A stretch of DNA of 10,836 bases, from contig DCQM01000157.1 in the NCBI GenBank assembly GCA_002323895.1, positions 1 to 10,836 on the forward strand, read 5' to 3'. The stretch comes from Akkermansiaceae bacterium UBA1518 (GTDB lineage Bacteria; Verrucomicrobiota; Verrucomicrobiia; Verrucomicrobiales; Akkermansiaceae). Below, piece by piece: positions 1-5,885 of the stretch. Position 1 is the stretch's first letter; each line of letters starts with the position of its first letter. The notes under the pieces were generated by a model that ran no database searches, had not been told where the DNA came from, and saw only the letters and a program-made list of their open reading frames with translations. The position numbers and the translations under genes are program-made.

Positions 1-765
1 CAGTTGGCGAAGTTGTTCGTCGGTGAAGGTTTCGCGGAGCTTTTTTTGGATGGCTTCATTTCTTAGAAGTGCTCCGAAGTTGCGGCGGTCGTATGCTCTT
101 TGGATTGCGGGATCGACTGGGATGGCATCAGGGATGAATTCGACTCCTTGTTGTGAGGTCATCGTTGCGAACTTCTCAAGGTTCTCTTCTTTGACGATCG
201 CCAACTTAGCAGCATTGGCTTCGACCGGGTCGTTTAGAAAATCAATCTTCTGGTGTAATTGTCCAATTTGACTGCTGTCGATCCATAGTTTTAATTTCGC
301 AAAGATTGGCTCTTTACTAGAGGCGTCGATTTTACCGCCAACATATTGGGTTAAGCGATCGAGTTCGGAGACCGTGCCAGCGTAACGCACGCCAGTGAGC
401 ATGAAGTAGGTAAAGCTAGCGCCAAGAAGGAGCCCGAAAATCCCTCCAGCCATTCTGAATCCTCCGGAACGTGCCTGATTGTCTTCAGGTTTTTTTCCAG
501 CAAGAAAGGCAATGATCTTACGGAATACGGCAATGGTGAATATGAAAGTTGAGATCCCAATGGCTGTTGACATCCACGGTTGGGGCTTATCAACGGCCTT
601 CTGTGCAATTTCAAATCCGCTATTATAAGCCCATAATCCGGCGATGGCTCCGAGGGATAGGGCAACGAGATTAAAAAAGAAGGAGACGAATCTCTTCAAA
701 AACCCGAGAATGGTGAAGAGCGCAATAACGCCTCCAATTAAAGTCAAGGGTGAGAGTTGGTCCAT
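1..765 (-). CDS. CvpA-like multi-pass membrane protein (partial, 3' end beyond window)
   Basis: The reading frame is open for 255 codons from the ATG at 765-763 to the left window edge, so the C-terminus is missing. Four hydrophobic segments are visible at about residues 8-22, 28-46, 66-88 and 107-127. The second carries a small-residue-rich stretch (LSLGAIAGLWAY) and the fourth a GGIFGLLLGASF stretch. This layout recalls the CvpA family of small inner-membrane proteins, whose biochemical role is unsettled. The segment after residue 130 is soluble, charged and partly helical, with no motif I recognise; it makes the protein longer than a typical CvpA. The start lies 9 bases after the stop of the upstream isomerase-like gene, which suggests co-transcription and perhaps translational coupling, since no clear ribosome-binding site is seen. 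The CvpA assignment rests on topology only; a generic hypothetical membrane protein is the alternative. Confidence 0.7.
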   Translation of the reverse strand, partial: MDQLSPLTLIGGVIALFTILGFLKRFVSFFFNLVALSLGAIAGLWAYNSGFEIAQKAVDKPQPWMSTAIGISTFIFTIAVFRKIIAFLAGKKPEDNQARSGGFRMAGGIFGLLLGASFTYFMLTGVRYAGTVSELDRLTQYVGGKIDASSKEPIFAKLKLWIDSSQIGQLHQKIDFLNDPVEANAAKLAIVKEENLEKFATMTSQQGVEFIPDAIPVDPAIQRAYDRRNFGALLRNEAIQKKLRETFTDEQLRQL

Positions 766-774
766 TGCGTTAGG

Positions 775-1647
775 TTAGCAGAGATCTTCCATCAATCGGT
801 TCATGGCGTGTCCGTATTCAACATAGGAATCGTAACACTGCCGCCAGTCAGGCTCTTCATCTTCGGTCGAGTGAAAGACAGTGGCAACATGTGGCTCAAT
901 GGCAAGCCCACCGTTGTAGCCATCATGTTTGAGTGCCCTGAGAATCTCGACGACCTTTGCCTGACCTTCGCCAGGAAGGGTGTATTGGGTGGGTTCGGTC
1001 CCGCCCACGGCGGGGTTAGTACAATCCTTGATATGAACGTGAACGACGTGTTCTTTGACTTTGTTGTAAAACTCAAGGGGATCCTGCCAAGGAAAGGGCT
1101 CGGGCTTGGAGCGGTCGAGCTGAAAAACCGGATTGGCGGTGTCAAAGATCAGTTTTAAGCCTGGAACTTCTTCTACAAGGCGAAGCGTGTGGTCAGGAGA
1201 GAAACCTCCCCAGTTCATGCAGTTTTCATGGACAGCTTGGAGGCCGGCGTCGGCAAATCGAGCGTAGATTTCGCGGAGGCGTCGAAAGCGTTCTTCTTCC
1301 TGCTGGTCGTTTCCCCAAGGTTCTTGTGCATATGACATAATGCGGATCAACTTGGTGTCGAGGCGCTGCATGCGGGGAATCGCTCGCTCGATTTCAGCAA
1401 GGGTAATATCGAAGTCGGAGGTGATTTTCTTCCCCCAATTGCCAATCAAGGAGCCAAATTCAGGGATGGTGATGCCAGAATCGTCGAGTTGGCAGGCGAC
1501 TTTATCAAACTCATCATCAGGGAGTTCGTGAAGATTGGCCCCGTTCACCCCCCGTGCGGAGATGCGGGTCCAACCAATTTCCTTGGTCGCTTTGATTTGG
1601 GTGGCGAGGTCCTGAGCTGCTTCATCTGCGAATCCGGTCAAATACAT
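775..1647 (-). CDS. Sugar-phosphate isomerase/epimerase family TIM-barrel protein
   Basis: This 290-residue protein has the length and pattern of the xylose-isomerase-like TIM-barrel family (AP endonuclease 2 superfamily), whose members isomerise or epimerise sugars, inosose or hydroxypyruvate using a divalent metal. It opens with MYLTGFADEA, typical of the cytoplasmic members. The likely metal ligands sit in the expected order on successive strands: Glu141 in HEN, Asp169 in FDTAN, His203 and His205 in VHVHIKD, and Glu251 in AIEPH. A Gly-rich turn (LPGEGQ, 224-229) precedes the last strands, as in relatives. The substrate cannot be told from the sequence. There is no signal peptide, so it is cytoplasmic. 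It is the first gene of a minus-strand pair with the membrane protein, and it diverges from an AraC-type regulator with 132 bases between them, so that regulator may control it. Confidence 0.88.
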   Translation of the reverse strand: MYLTGFADEAAQDLATQIKATKEIGWTRISARGVNGANLHELPDDEFDKVACQLDDSGITIPEFGSLIGNWGKKITSDFDITLAEIERAIPRMQRLDTKLIRIMSYAQEPWGNDQQEEERFRRLREIYARFADAGLQAVHENCMNWGGFSPDHTLRLVEEVPGLKLIFDTANPVFQLDRSKPEPFPWQDPLEFYNKVKEHVVHVHIKDCTNPAVGGTEPTQYTLPGEGQAKVVEILRALKHDGYNGGLAIEPHVATVFHSTEDEEPDWRQCYDSYVEYGHAMNRLMEDLC

Positions 1648-1751
1648 GAGTTGTGATTAACCCGAAAATCGAGAAAGGCCAAAGCTGATTCTTAAAAGAA
1701 GGGAGAGCGAAGTTTTGGTTGTTTGGTGAATTGTTCTGCGACAAAAGGTTG

Positions 1752-1780
1752 CTATTGGGATTGAGTCTCAATACCAATAG
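1752..1780. promoter_or_regulatory. 29-bp near-perfect palindrome, candidate operator
   Basis: The left arm CTATTGGGATTGAG (1752-1765) and right arm CTCAATACCAATAG (1767-1780) are reverse complements with one mismatch, around a single central T. The site lies in the intergenic space between the divergent isomerase and AraC genes, and its last base is the G of the AraC gene's GTG start. A protein bound here would sit on the likely leader or initiation region of the AraC gene, which fits autorepression. AraC proteins more often bind direct repeats, so a dimeric regulator of another type is possible, as is an mRNA hairpin just ahead of the start codon. The symmetry is seen; the function is inferred. 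Confidence 0.6.
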
Positions 1781-2631
1781 TGATCCGAAAGACGCTGATC
1801 CATCGCCAGTCCGGTAGCTTAGACTTTGAAATTTGGCATCTCATTGGGGATCCCGGTGAGGCCGGCTCGTGGGCTGATGTTGTAAAAAGATCGTCGCTTC
1901 ATCTAGTCTTAAATCAAACAGGAGAGGGTCTCATGATGGATGCTGGAACTCGCCTCACGCTCCTCCCCGCGACAGCAGGTCTTTTCACGACTGGAAGTAA
2001 GGCGGGGCTGATGTCAGCGACTCGATTTGCCTCTGATGGTGGACACAATTTTGTCATTCTGGTGATCGCGATCGAATCGGTGGAGCGGGTTTTTGGCCCG
2101 GTTGAGCTGATTATGAAGAAAAATTTGGGAATTTTGCGCCGCTGGTCCGACCGTGAGTCAGGCCTCTTGGGCGATTTAGTCAGTCCTCCCATTCAATCTG
2201 CCGTCGAGAAGGCATGGTATTTGGCTAAGACTTTGGAGATTTTATCATTGCACTTGTTCCGTCAGCCCAAGGAAGAACCTAGGTTCTTTTGCTCGATGAT
2301 TAAATCAAATGCCCACCGCCATGTTCGCGAAGCCTTAATATTGCTTGAGGGAAGGTTAGAGCAGGCCCTTGATTTGAAGAAGCTAGCTAGAGATGTGGGG
2401 TGTGCTCCTCCTTACTTGAGTCGTTTAGTGAAGCAGGAAACAGGGAAAACGCTTCTTTTGCATCTAAGATCGTTACGAATTTCTAAAGCGGCTGAAATGC
2501 TTTCGGAGAATCGGCTCAATGTGACCGAGGTTGCATTAGAAGTCGGATATCAATCGCTGTCTCACTTCTCGAAAGCATTCTCTATGGAACAGGGGATGAC
2601 ACCGTCCCAGTTTCTTAAAAGAAGTTCGTAG
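1780..2631 (+). CDS. AraC-family transcriptional regulator
   Basis: This is a 283-residue DNA-binding regulator. The C-terminal third (about residues 178-281) is a standard AraC/XylS domain with two helix-turn-helix units. The first is around 198-219 (LKKLARDVGCAPPYLSRLVK); the second is around 247-269 (VTEVALEVGYQSLSHFSKAF), ending in GMTPSQF, the usual hallmark. The N-terminal 160 residues form a probable effector or cupin-like sensing domain (LVLNQTGEGLMMDAGTRLTLLPAT) that does not reveal a ligand. The start is a GTG with no evident Shine-Dalgarno; an in-frame TGA at 1762-1764 leaves little room for an earlier start. The gene diverges from the sugar isomerase-like gene, so that gene and its membrane-protein partner are plausible targets. 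The next gene on the same strand starts 116 bases downstream and could also be affected. Confidence 0.92.
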   Translation: MIRKTLIHRQSGSLDFEIWHLIGDPGEAGSWADVVKRSSLHLVLNQTGEGLMMDAGTRLTLLPATAGLFTTGSKAGLMSATRFASDGGHNFVILVIAIESVERVFGPVELIMKKNLGILRRWSDRESGLLGDLVSPPIQSAVEKAWYLAKTLEILSLHLFRQPKEEPRFFCSMIKSNAHRHVREALILLEGRLEQALDLKKLARDVGCAPPYLSRLVKQETGKTLLLHLRSLRISKAAEMLSENRLNVTEVALEVGYQSLSHFSKAFSMEQGMTPSQFLKRSS

Positions 2632-2747
2632 GGGCTGATCACGTTTTTAAAAACGAATGGAGCGTAGCCCATCTTTTTCACAACCCAGAGTCAGGGGATC
2701 ATAACCGAGAACAAGTAATATGTCATTTTTTCGATAGCATTTGAACG

Positions 2748-3497
2748 ATGACAAAAAACATACGGTTCGTTTTTCTTTCTTCGTTGGCCGCTGTTTCGGT
2801 GGGGGAAGCAAGTATAATTATATCTCCGAAAAACAGCGTGATGACGTCAGGTTTTTTTCAAGGAGTGGATCAGGTTAGAGGATACGATGGTGATTCACGT
2901 CCAATTCTAAGGGTTAGTTCCCCGGAGCCCTTTGGGCTTGGACAACCCGAAGGGATTTACTTTGACTTTACCTCATTTGATCCTACCTCCTTTGAAAATC
3001 CGGTAGCTAGCGCGATTCTTTCAGTAACCTCAGTAAGTGGAGGTTTTAATGCCGATGCAGACATAGAGAACCCATTCTTGGTTTCTGCTCATGGGCTTAG
3101 TGCAAACCCCTTGCTAGCTATTGTAGATGATACTAACCCCAGCGGGATGATGAGCGCTGTCGAGTTTGAATCAACTCACATCCTAAATATTGTCTCTTCG
3201 GCTTCGGTAGATTCCTTCGGACTCGTAACGTTTGATGTCACTGATTTGATCAATGATTGGATTGATGAAAAAAACTCTAATTATTTTATCGCGTTGACGG
3301 GTAGAGAAGATGGATCGGGAAGTGATTTTCTTCATGGATTTTCTAATAATTCCGAAGTCCCAGGAGCAACCTTTCTCAGGGTAGAGCAGATTCCTGAGCC
3401 GTCTGCGCTAATTTTACTCACGATCGGAAGTCTTGCTTTGTTGGGGCATAGGAGCCGGGGTATGAAGCTTTTCCATCCTGATAGTGTCTCTCTTTAA
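2748..3497 (+). CDS. PEP-CTERM sorting-domain secreted protein, DNRLRE-like
   Basis: This 249-residue exported protein begins with a signal peptide (MTKNIRFVFLSSLAAVSVGEA, cleavage near residue 21). It ends with a PEP-CTERM signal: IPEPSA at 215-220, a hydrophobic stretch to about 233, then HRSRG. Such signals are recognised by an exosortase, which cleaves and transfers the protein to the cell envelope or matrix. The body is beta-rich; 'FDVTDLINDW' (162-171) followed by an 'FSNNSEVPGATFLRVEQ' end resembles DNRLRE-type carbohydrate-associated domains, a weak match made by eye. Unusually, about eleven residues (MKLFHPDSVSL) follow the basic cluster where these proteins normally stop. The gene sits 19 bases before the HemS-like gene, so the two may be co-transcribed. 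I cannot say whether it takes part in heme capture. Confidence 0.8.
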   Translation: MTKNIRFVFLSSLAAVSVGEASIIISPKNSVMTSGFFQGVDQVRGYDGDSRPILRVSSPEPFGLGQPEGIYFDFTSFDPTSFENPVASAILSVTSVSGGFNADADIENPFLVSAHGLSANPLLAIVDDTNPSGMMSAVEFESTHILNIVSSASVDSFGLVTFDVTDLINDWIDEKNSNYFIALTGREDGSGSDFLHGFSNNSEVPGATFLRVEQIPEPSALILLTIGSLALLGHRSRGMKLFHPDSVSL

Positions 3498-3516
3498 AAT
3501 TTATAATCTTAAAGTT

Positions 3517-4311
3517 ATGATTCAGGTTGATTGTTCTAGTCCTTCATTTTGGGAAGGCTTATCTACTCTAGGAATTTGCAAGTATGAAATAAGATTTCCG
3601 ATGTCTTCAAGTAGAGGCGAAATTAATCTTTCGTCCGGGTATCTTTCAGATGAGGATTTTTTTATAGCCGAAGCTGGATTCTCTTTCAGACGGGCTTGCC
3701 GTGGCATGGTTTACGCATCAGTCAAAAACGCTAGCCTGCATTTCGTCTCAGAAAATCGTGAGTTAGCGATCGTTTTGGAGCCAAAGTTGGCTTCTTCCAG
3801 GCGCCAGCTGTATTTTATAACTGGAACATTTTGTGAAAAAAATATGACGGAGGACTTTGAACGGATCTCTGTAAAAACTCCAACTCTTTGTCCGTGTTGC
3901 CGAGATGCCGCCCATTTGAGAACCGTTAGAATGGCGCAAAATCCACTTACTACAATCTTGGCTAGGACTATCAATAAAGAGATTGCGGTCACGATTTCGA
4001 TGTCTAGCAGAGATGGAAATTTGGTGAGTTCACACGCCCCCCTAAATCTTTTAAAGAAAAGAAATTTCTTAGTTTCCGAGGGTCAGAGTTATTCAATGGA
4101 AGTCGATATGAATCATCTATATGCATTCCGCCTTGTCCAAGCGGAACTCGATGGAGAAGTGCATCAACTGCTATTACTATTTAATACTCACGGAGAAAAC
4201 TTTTGTGAGATTTCGGCAAAGTCTTCTGAGGTAAGAGAGCTATGGCGATCAGTTCTTAATTGTGAAAGAAGTTCTTATACAGCCGCAGGATATGACGATG
4301 ATCAAGTGTAG
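3517..4311 (+). CDS. Putative HemS/ChuS-type heme-handling protein (compact, divergent)
   Basis: This is a 264-residue cytoplasmic protein without a signal peptide. The C-terminal part (about 197-246: HLYAFRLVQAELDGEVHQLLLLFNTHGENF... ELWRSVL, shown in part) follows the HemS/HmuS repeat pattern of a strand, a 'dG.v.sl.lFd..G' hairpin and a closing Trp helix. A weaker version is visible at about 54-90 (FSFRRACRGMVYASVKN, SLHFVSENRELAIVLEP), suggesting the two tandem repeats of that family. HemS/ChuS proteins store or degrade heme taken up by TonB receptors. This protein is shorter than the usual ~340 residues and contains a C-P-C-C cluster at 125-128 between the repeats. I chose the ATG at 3517; an in-frame GTG at 3484 would overlap the upstream PEP-CTERM gene by 14 bases. 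The neighbouring DUF6607 and TonB receptor genes support a heme role, but the match is by eye and may be wrong. Confidence 0.5.
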   Translation: MIQVDCSSPSFWEGLSTLGICKYEIRFPMSSSRGEINLSSGYLSDEDFFIAEAGFSFRRACRGMVYASVKNASLHFVSENRELAIVLEPKLASSRRQLYFITGTFCEKNMTEDFERISVKTPTLCPCCRDAAHLRTVRMAQNPLTTILARTINKEIAVTISMSSRDGNLVSSHAPLNLLKKRNFLVSEGQSYSMEVDMNHLYAFRLVQAELDGEVHQLLLLFNTHGENFCEISAKSSEVRELWRSVLNCERSSYTAAGYDDDQV

Positions 4312-4373
4312 CTAGGGGTAGTCTGAATTTAAAAAAAGAAAAAACACCAAGGTTTAAATAAGCGCCAAAGAAG

Positions 4374-4388
4374 CGCAATTCATCGCAA
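4374..4388 (+). repeat. CGCAA direct repeats upstream of the XRE gene
   Basis: CGCAA occurs at 4374 and 4384, exactly 10 bases apart, about 40 bases before the XRE regulator gene. The nine-base word CGCAATTCA that begins here (4374-4382) recurs upstream of the DUF6607 gene at 4879-4887. The helical phasing and the shared word suggest binding sites for one regulator at both promoters. The repeats are seen; the role is inferred. Confidence 0.35.
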
Positions 4389-4425
4389 GCAGATTTCGGA
4401 AATATATGAGATCAAATTAAAAGTG

Positions 4426-4842
4426 ATGGTAATTGACCAAGTGAAAACTTCTTCTCGTTCGAGCTCTGCTTATGAGTCCTTGGTAAATCGTTTCCCACCA
4501 CGGGTCATTCGTTCTCGTGAGTCCTATTTAAAAACTCTGTGCCATATTAAATCATTCAAAGGACGATCACGGAAACTAACCGCTGACGAGCTTGACTATC
4601 TCTCATTACTTCACCTTTTGGTAAAGCGATATGAAGGACCGGAAGAAAAACCACGGGCTGTTGAGTATCTCAAGAAACTTCTAGATGAGCATAAATTACG
4701 GATTAAAGATCTTTCAAAAATTCTGGGGAAATCCCCGCCTCTTTGTTCAATGATCTTGAATGGGCAGAGGGCTATCACTCGGCAGCACGCGATGCGCCTT
4801 GGGAAGTATTTTGGACGCGGCCCGGATCTGTTCCTGATGTGA
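4426..4842 (+). CDS. HigA-like XRE-family transcriptional regulator without a HigB partner
   Basis: This protein of about 138 residues matches the architecture of HigA-type antitoxins. An N-terminal helical part runs 'YESLVNRFPPRVIRSRESY' to 'LTADELDYLSLLHLLVKRYE', then 'AVEYLKKLLDEHKLR' leads into an XRE helix-turn-helix at about 89-128 (IKDLSKILGKSPPLCSMILNGQRAITRQHAMRLGKYF, in part), and the chain ends in the typical 'PDLFL'. Such proteins bind DNA as dimers and usually neutralise a HigB RNase encoded next door. No HigB-sized frame lies in the 111 bases upstream or the 82 bases downstream, and both neighbours are larger genes of other kinds. It therefore looks like a solitary antitoxin relative serving as a regulator. 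Two inverted repeats and a promoter lie directly after its stop, pointing to control of the DUF6607-TonB genes. The start may be the ATG at 4426 or the adjacent GTG at 4423. Confidence 0.85.
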   Translation: MVIDQVKTSSRSSSAYESLVNRFPPRVIRSRESYLKTLCHIKSFKGRSRKLTADELDYLSLLHLLVKRYEGPEEKPRAVEYLKKLLDEHKLRIKDLSKILGKSPPLCSMILNGQRAITRQHAMRLGKYFGRGPDLFLM

Positions 4843-4846
4843 GGGC

Positions 4847-4872
4847 TGTCAATTTAACGCAATAATTTGACA
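4847..4872. promoter_or_regulatory. 26-bp interrupted palindrome covering the -35 box, candidate operator
   Basis: TGTCAA (4847-4852) and TTGACA (4867-4872) are perfect inverted arms, and inner positions add further matches (20 of 26 positions symmetric by my count). It starts five bases after the XRE gene's stop codon, and its right arm is the -35 hexamer of the presumed downstream promoter. A dimeric repressor bound here would block RNA polymerase. The nearby XRE protein is the obvious candidate, though an iron regulator is possible. The site does not resemble the classical Fur box. Confidence 0.5.
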
Positions 4873-4896
4873 AGTGATCGCAATTCAAAGTACACA
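4867..4896 (+). promoter_or_regulatory. Probable sigma-70-type promoter for the DUF6607/TonB genes
   Basis: A perfect TTGACA -35 hexamer at 4867-4872 is followed after 18 bases by TACACA at 4891-4896, a weak -10 match. Transcription would begin about 20 bases ahead of the DUF6607 ATG at 4925. The spacer carries the CGCAATTCA word shared with the XRE upstream region, and a second CGCAAT begins at 4858, 21 bases (two helical turns) before it. The poor -10 makes the assignment tentative. Confidence 0.45.
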
Positions 4897-4905
4897 AAAA
4901 GTGTA
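4891..4905. promoter_or_regulatory. Small inverted repeat TACAC-N5-GTGTA over the -10 region
   Basis: Perfect five-base arms TACAC (4891-4895) and GTGTA (4901-4905) flank AAAAA. The left arm overlaps the proposed -10 element, so this could be a second operator half-site pair or a short hairpin in the 5' leader of the DUF6607 transcript. It is short enough to be chance. Confidence 0.3.
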
Positions 4906-4924
4906 AGTGTGTTGGTCGAAGTAA

Positions 4925-5857
4925 ATGAAAATATACCTGACCCTTCTATCTACGATAATCACTAGTATCTGTGCTCTCGCGGATTCACAGAAGTTTGCAC
5001 AAGATCGCGCTGCAATCCTCGCAATGTCCGGGGCATTTGAGGTCGAGTTCAATTTTGAAGAAACCGTCTCCTTAGATGAAGGTTACAAGCTCAAAAAACC
5101 GTATTTGGCAGACGCCTATGAGCTCGTAGAAGTGGCTCAAGATACGGGTAAATCGATCGCTCTTCAGCATTTGTTAGTCGTCGAAGGTGAAGATGGTCCA
5201 GTCGTTATTAAACACTGGGGACAAGTATGGAAATATGAGGATCGTAGGACTTTGAATTATGAAGGCGGCAACACATGGCTGCCTGTGACTCATTCGAATG
5301 CGGATGTCGAGGGGACTTGGACGCAGTTTGTGACACAAATTGACGAGAGCCCAAGATACAAAGCTTTTGGGGCCTGGGTTCATACCGCAAATACCTCAAT
5401 CTGGACATCTCGACTCTCGACACGTCCTCTTCCACGTCGTGAGTATACTAAGAGAAACGATTATGATTTACTAATGGTTACGAATCGGCATGTGATAACC
5501 CCCGAAGGCTGGGTTCACCAACAAGAAAATAGCAAGCTTGTTTCTCGCGAGGGAAAGCGAAAATTTCTTTGTATGGAACGAGGGTTGAATCAATACAGGA
5601 GGGTTTCGGATGAGAATTCAAAAGGAGGATTCAAGCTGGCTAGAAAAAAATGGGATCAGACGCGCTCTTTTTGGGGTCAGGTTAGAAATTGTTGGGATCA
5701 AGTGATTTCAGATACCGATGAGCCTATTCGTTACGCCCTGATAGTGGATGGGAATCGGTTGATGTCTGAGATCAATAGTATGGGACGGAAGGCCGAGAAG
5801 GGTGAAGCGATAAACCGCGTAGCGATTCGTGAAGTTCTTACCAAGTTTCTTCGCTAG
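4925..5857 (+). CDS. DUF6607-family secreted protein
   Basis: This 310-residue protein has a clear signal peptide (MKIYLTLLSTIITSICALA, cleavage near 19/20), so it acts outside the cytoplasm, presumably in the periplasm. It carries the conserved blocks I associate with DUF6607: AILAMSGAFEVEFNFEET (30-47), LQHLLVV (80-86), VIKHWGQVWKYED (94-106), WTQFVTQIDESPRY (132-145), LPRREYTKRNDYDLL (169-183) and RHVITPEGWVHQQEN (188-202). The family has no known enzymatic function; members are often found beside TonB receptors in iron or heme uptake loci, as here. The many invariant Trp, His, Tyr and Arg residues would suit binding of an aromatic ligand, which is inference only. Its ATG lies about 20 bases after the presumed transcription start, and its stop is 28 bases before the receptor gene, so the two are likely one operon. 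Confidence 0.8.
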   Translation: MKIYLTLLSTIITSICALADSQKFAQDRAAILAMSGAFEVEFNFEETVSLDEGYKLKKPYLADAYELVEVAQDTGKSIALQHLLVVEGEDGPVVIKHWGQVWKYEDRRTLNYEGGNTWLPVTHSNADVEGTWTQFVTQIDESPRYKAFGAWVHTANTSIWTSRLSTRPLPRREYTKRNDYDLLMVTNRHVITPEGWVHQQENSKLVSREGKRKFLCMERGLNQYRRVSDENSKGGFKLARKKWDQTRSFWGQVRNCWDQVISDTDEPIRYALIVDGNRLMSEINSMGRKAEKGEAINRVAIREVLTKFLR

Positions 5858-5885
5858 ATTTATCACTATGTCTGTCTCTGTCTAG

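Noticed and set aside
757..1158. 133-codon plus-strand frame over the isomerase gene
   Set aside because: Lies entirely across a gene with clear TIM-barrel metal-site motifs on the other strand; a shadow frame.
2642..2655. Perfect 14-bp palindrome CGTTTTTAAAAACG just after the AraC gene
   Set aside because: AT-rich with no loop and no following T-run; too weak for a terminator and easily due to chance in low-complexity sequence.
2721..2753. TGTCAT...ATGACA inverted arms around the start of the first PEP-CTERM gene
   Set aside because: Six-base arms 21 bases apart, with the right arm inside the coding start; the spacing differs from the TGTCAA/TTGACA element, so it is not a convincing shared operator.
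5869..5885. TGTC tandem repeats directly ahead of the TonB receptor start, possible phase-variable tract
   Set aside because: Only three units, interrupted by TC, and located outside the coding frame; too short to support slippage-based switching.
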